Source: Thermoplasmatota archaeon
GTDB taxonomy: Archaea > Thermoplasmatota > Thermoplasmata > UBA10834
Direction of reading: 5' to 3'
Length of the DNA stretch: 5,089 bases
Assembly (NCBI GenBank): GCA_022848805.1
Contig: JAJISI010000061.1
Coordinates: forward strand, 2,279-7,367
Under the pieces are notes generated by a model. The model did not search any database, had not been told where the DNA came from, and saw only the letters and a program-made list of their open reading frames with translations. Positions 4,580 to 5,089 of this stretch are shown here, one piece after another. Every line of letters begins with the position of its first letter. Within the stretch, counting starts at the first letter, position 1. Both the position numbers and the translations under genes were made by a program.

Positions 4580-5088
4580 TTCTCCTCCTTCCTCTTGAAC
4601 GAGGCGGTGCCACCGCTGCCTTCGATGGATCCGACGATCCTGTCGATAGCGACCTTCAGCTCCTCCTCGGCGATCTTGTAGTCCTCGGCTGTCACGGTCA
4701 CCCTGTACCGCGGTGCTCCCAGGTAGTGGATGTCGATCTCGGCCCCGTCGCCCTTGAGCCCGGACTCGAGTGACTCGCGTATCTTGTCTATACCGTCCGG
4801 AGCGGGGCTGGTTACCTCCAGAAGCCCATCAATCGTCACCGACGGAAGCTGGATGCTCTCGTCCGCGATGGACGATATCGCGCCGATCCACTTCTCGTCT
4901 ACGCCAAGGTCTTTCAGAACGCTCTGATCGGATGCCGTCGCCTCGAACGCCTCGTAGAGCGTCCCGAACTCCTCGATCAGTTTTTCGCCGACCTCGGCAT
5001 ATGAATCTTCGAGAGACTTGCTGATCTTGTTTCCGGCCATCTCCAGGAGCTTCGCGGCCTTCTTCTCGTTCTTCCACTCCTGTATCTT
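4576..5088 (-). CDS. eif2a: Translation initiation factor aIF2 subunit alpha (C-terminal 170 residues)
   Basis: The frame enters from the right edge already open (KIQEWKNEKKAAKLLEMAGN...) and ends at TGA 4576-4578. The ATG at 5040 is an internal methionine and not the start. The sequence matches the second half of archaeal aIF2-alpha: the helical middle domain (KIQEWK, then KSLEDSYAEVGEKL and FGTLYEAFE) and the C-terminal alpha-beta domain that binds aIF2-gamma (residues ATFKRK-like end here TASFKRK, with IDIHYLGAPRYRVTV before it). The N-terminal S1-type RNA-binding domain, about 90-100 residues, lies outside the window. aIF2 carries initiator Met-tRNA to the ribosome. It is the first of the three operon genes visible here and overlaps nop10 by four bases. 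Any promoter is off-window. Confidence 0.95.
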   Translation of the reverse strand, partial: KIQEWKNEKKAAKLLEMAGNKISKSLEDSYAEVGEKLIEEFGTLYEAFEATASDQSVLKDLGVDEKWIGAISSIADESIQLPSVTIDGLLEVTSPAPDGIDKIRESLESGLKGDGAEIDIHYLGAPRYRVTVTAEDYKIAEEELKVAIDRIVGSIEGSGGTASFKRKEEK

Positions 5089-5089
5089 C

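Overview
The window looks like a chromosomal segment of a moderately GC-rich archaeon, most likely of the Thermoplasmata/Thermoplasmatota (Methanomassiliicoccales-like or a relative). Archaeal identity rests on a translation/RNA-modification gene block (aIF2-alpha, Nop10, PAC2-family proteasome assembly chaperone), an intron-containing tRNA-Tyr and TATA-box promoters. The narrower assignment is inference from the 7TM-DUF835 protein and the overall protein style.

Layout. Positions 1-807 (minus strand) hold the N-terminal part of an unrecognised multi-pass membrane protein. Its reading frame stays open to the left edge of the window. A divergent intergenic region of about 320 bases (808-1128) follows, with one TATA box facing each way and an unusual cluster of short palindromes (901-955). 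Rightward from it run a stand-alone CheY-type receiver protein (1129-1491) and, 81 bases later, a seven-helix membrane protein with a C-terminal DUF835 domain that carries an eight-cysteine insertion (1573-2877). They look like one two-gene signalling unit. A tRNA-Tyr(GTA) gene with a 35-nt intron lies on the minus strand at 2927-3039. Divergent from it is a small ribbon-helix-helix (CopG/CdrS-like) regulator (3282-3518) with two TATA boxes and a 9-nt direct repeat in its leader.

The right third (3647-5088) is a tight minus-strand operon read from right to left: the C-terminal 170 residues of aIF2-alpha (running off the right edge), Nop10 (55 aa, GTG start overlapping the aIF2-alpha stop), and, six bases further on, a PAC2-family proteasome assembly chaperone. 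It converges with the ribbon-helix-helix gene on a 128-base gap containing a T-rich tract and small hairpins.

The aIF2-alpha/Nop10/PAC2 block is housekeeping: translation initiation, H/ACA-guided pseudouridylation and proteasome assembly. The accessory interest is the receiver plus 7TM-DUF835 cassette and its divergent, palindrome-rich promoter region. The receiver has all phosphorylation-site residues, but no histidine kinase is encoded in the window.
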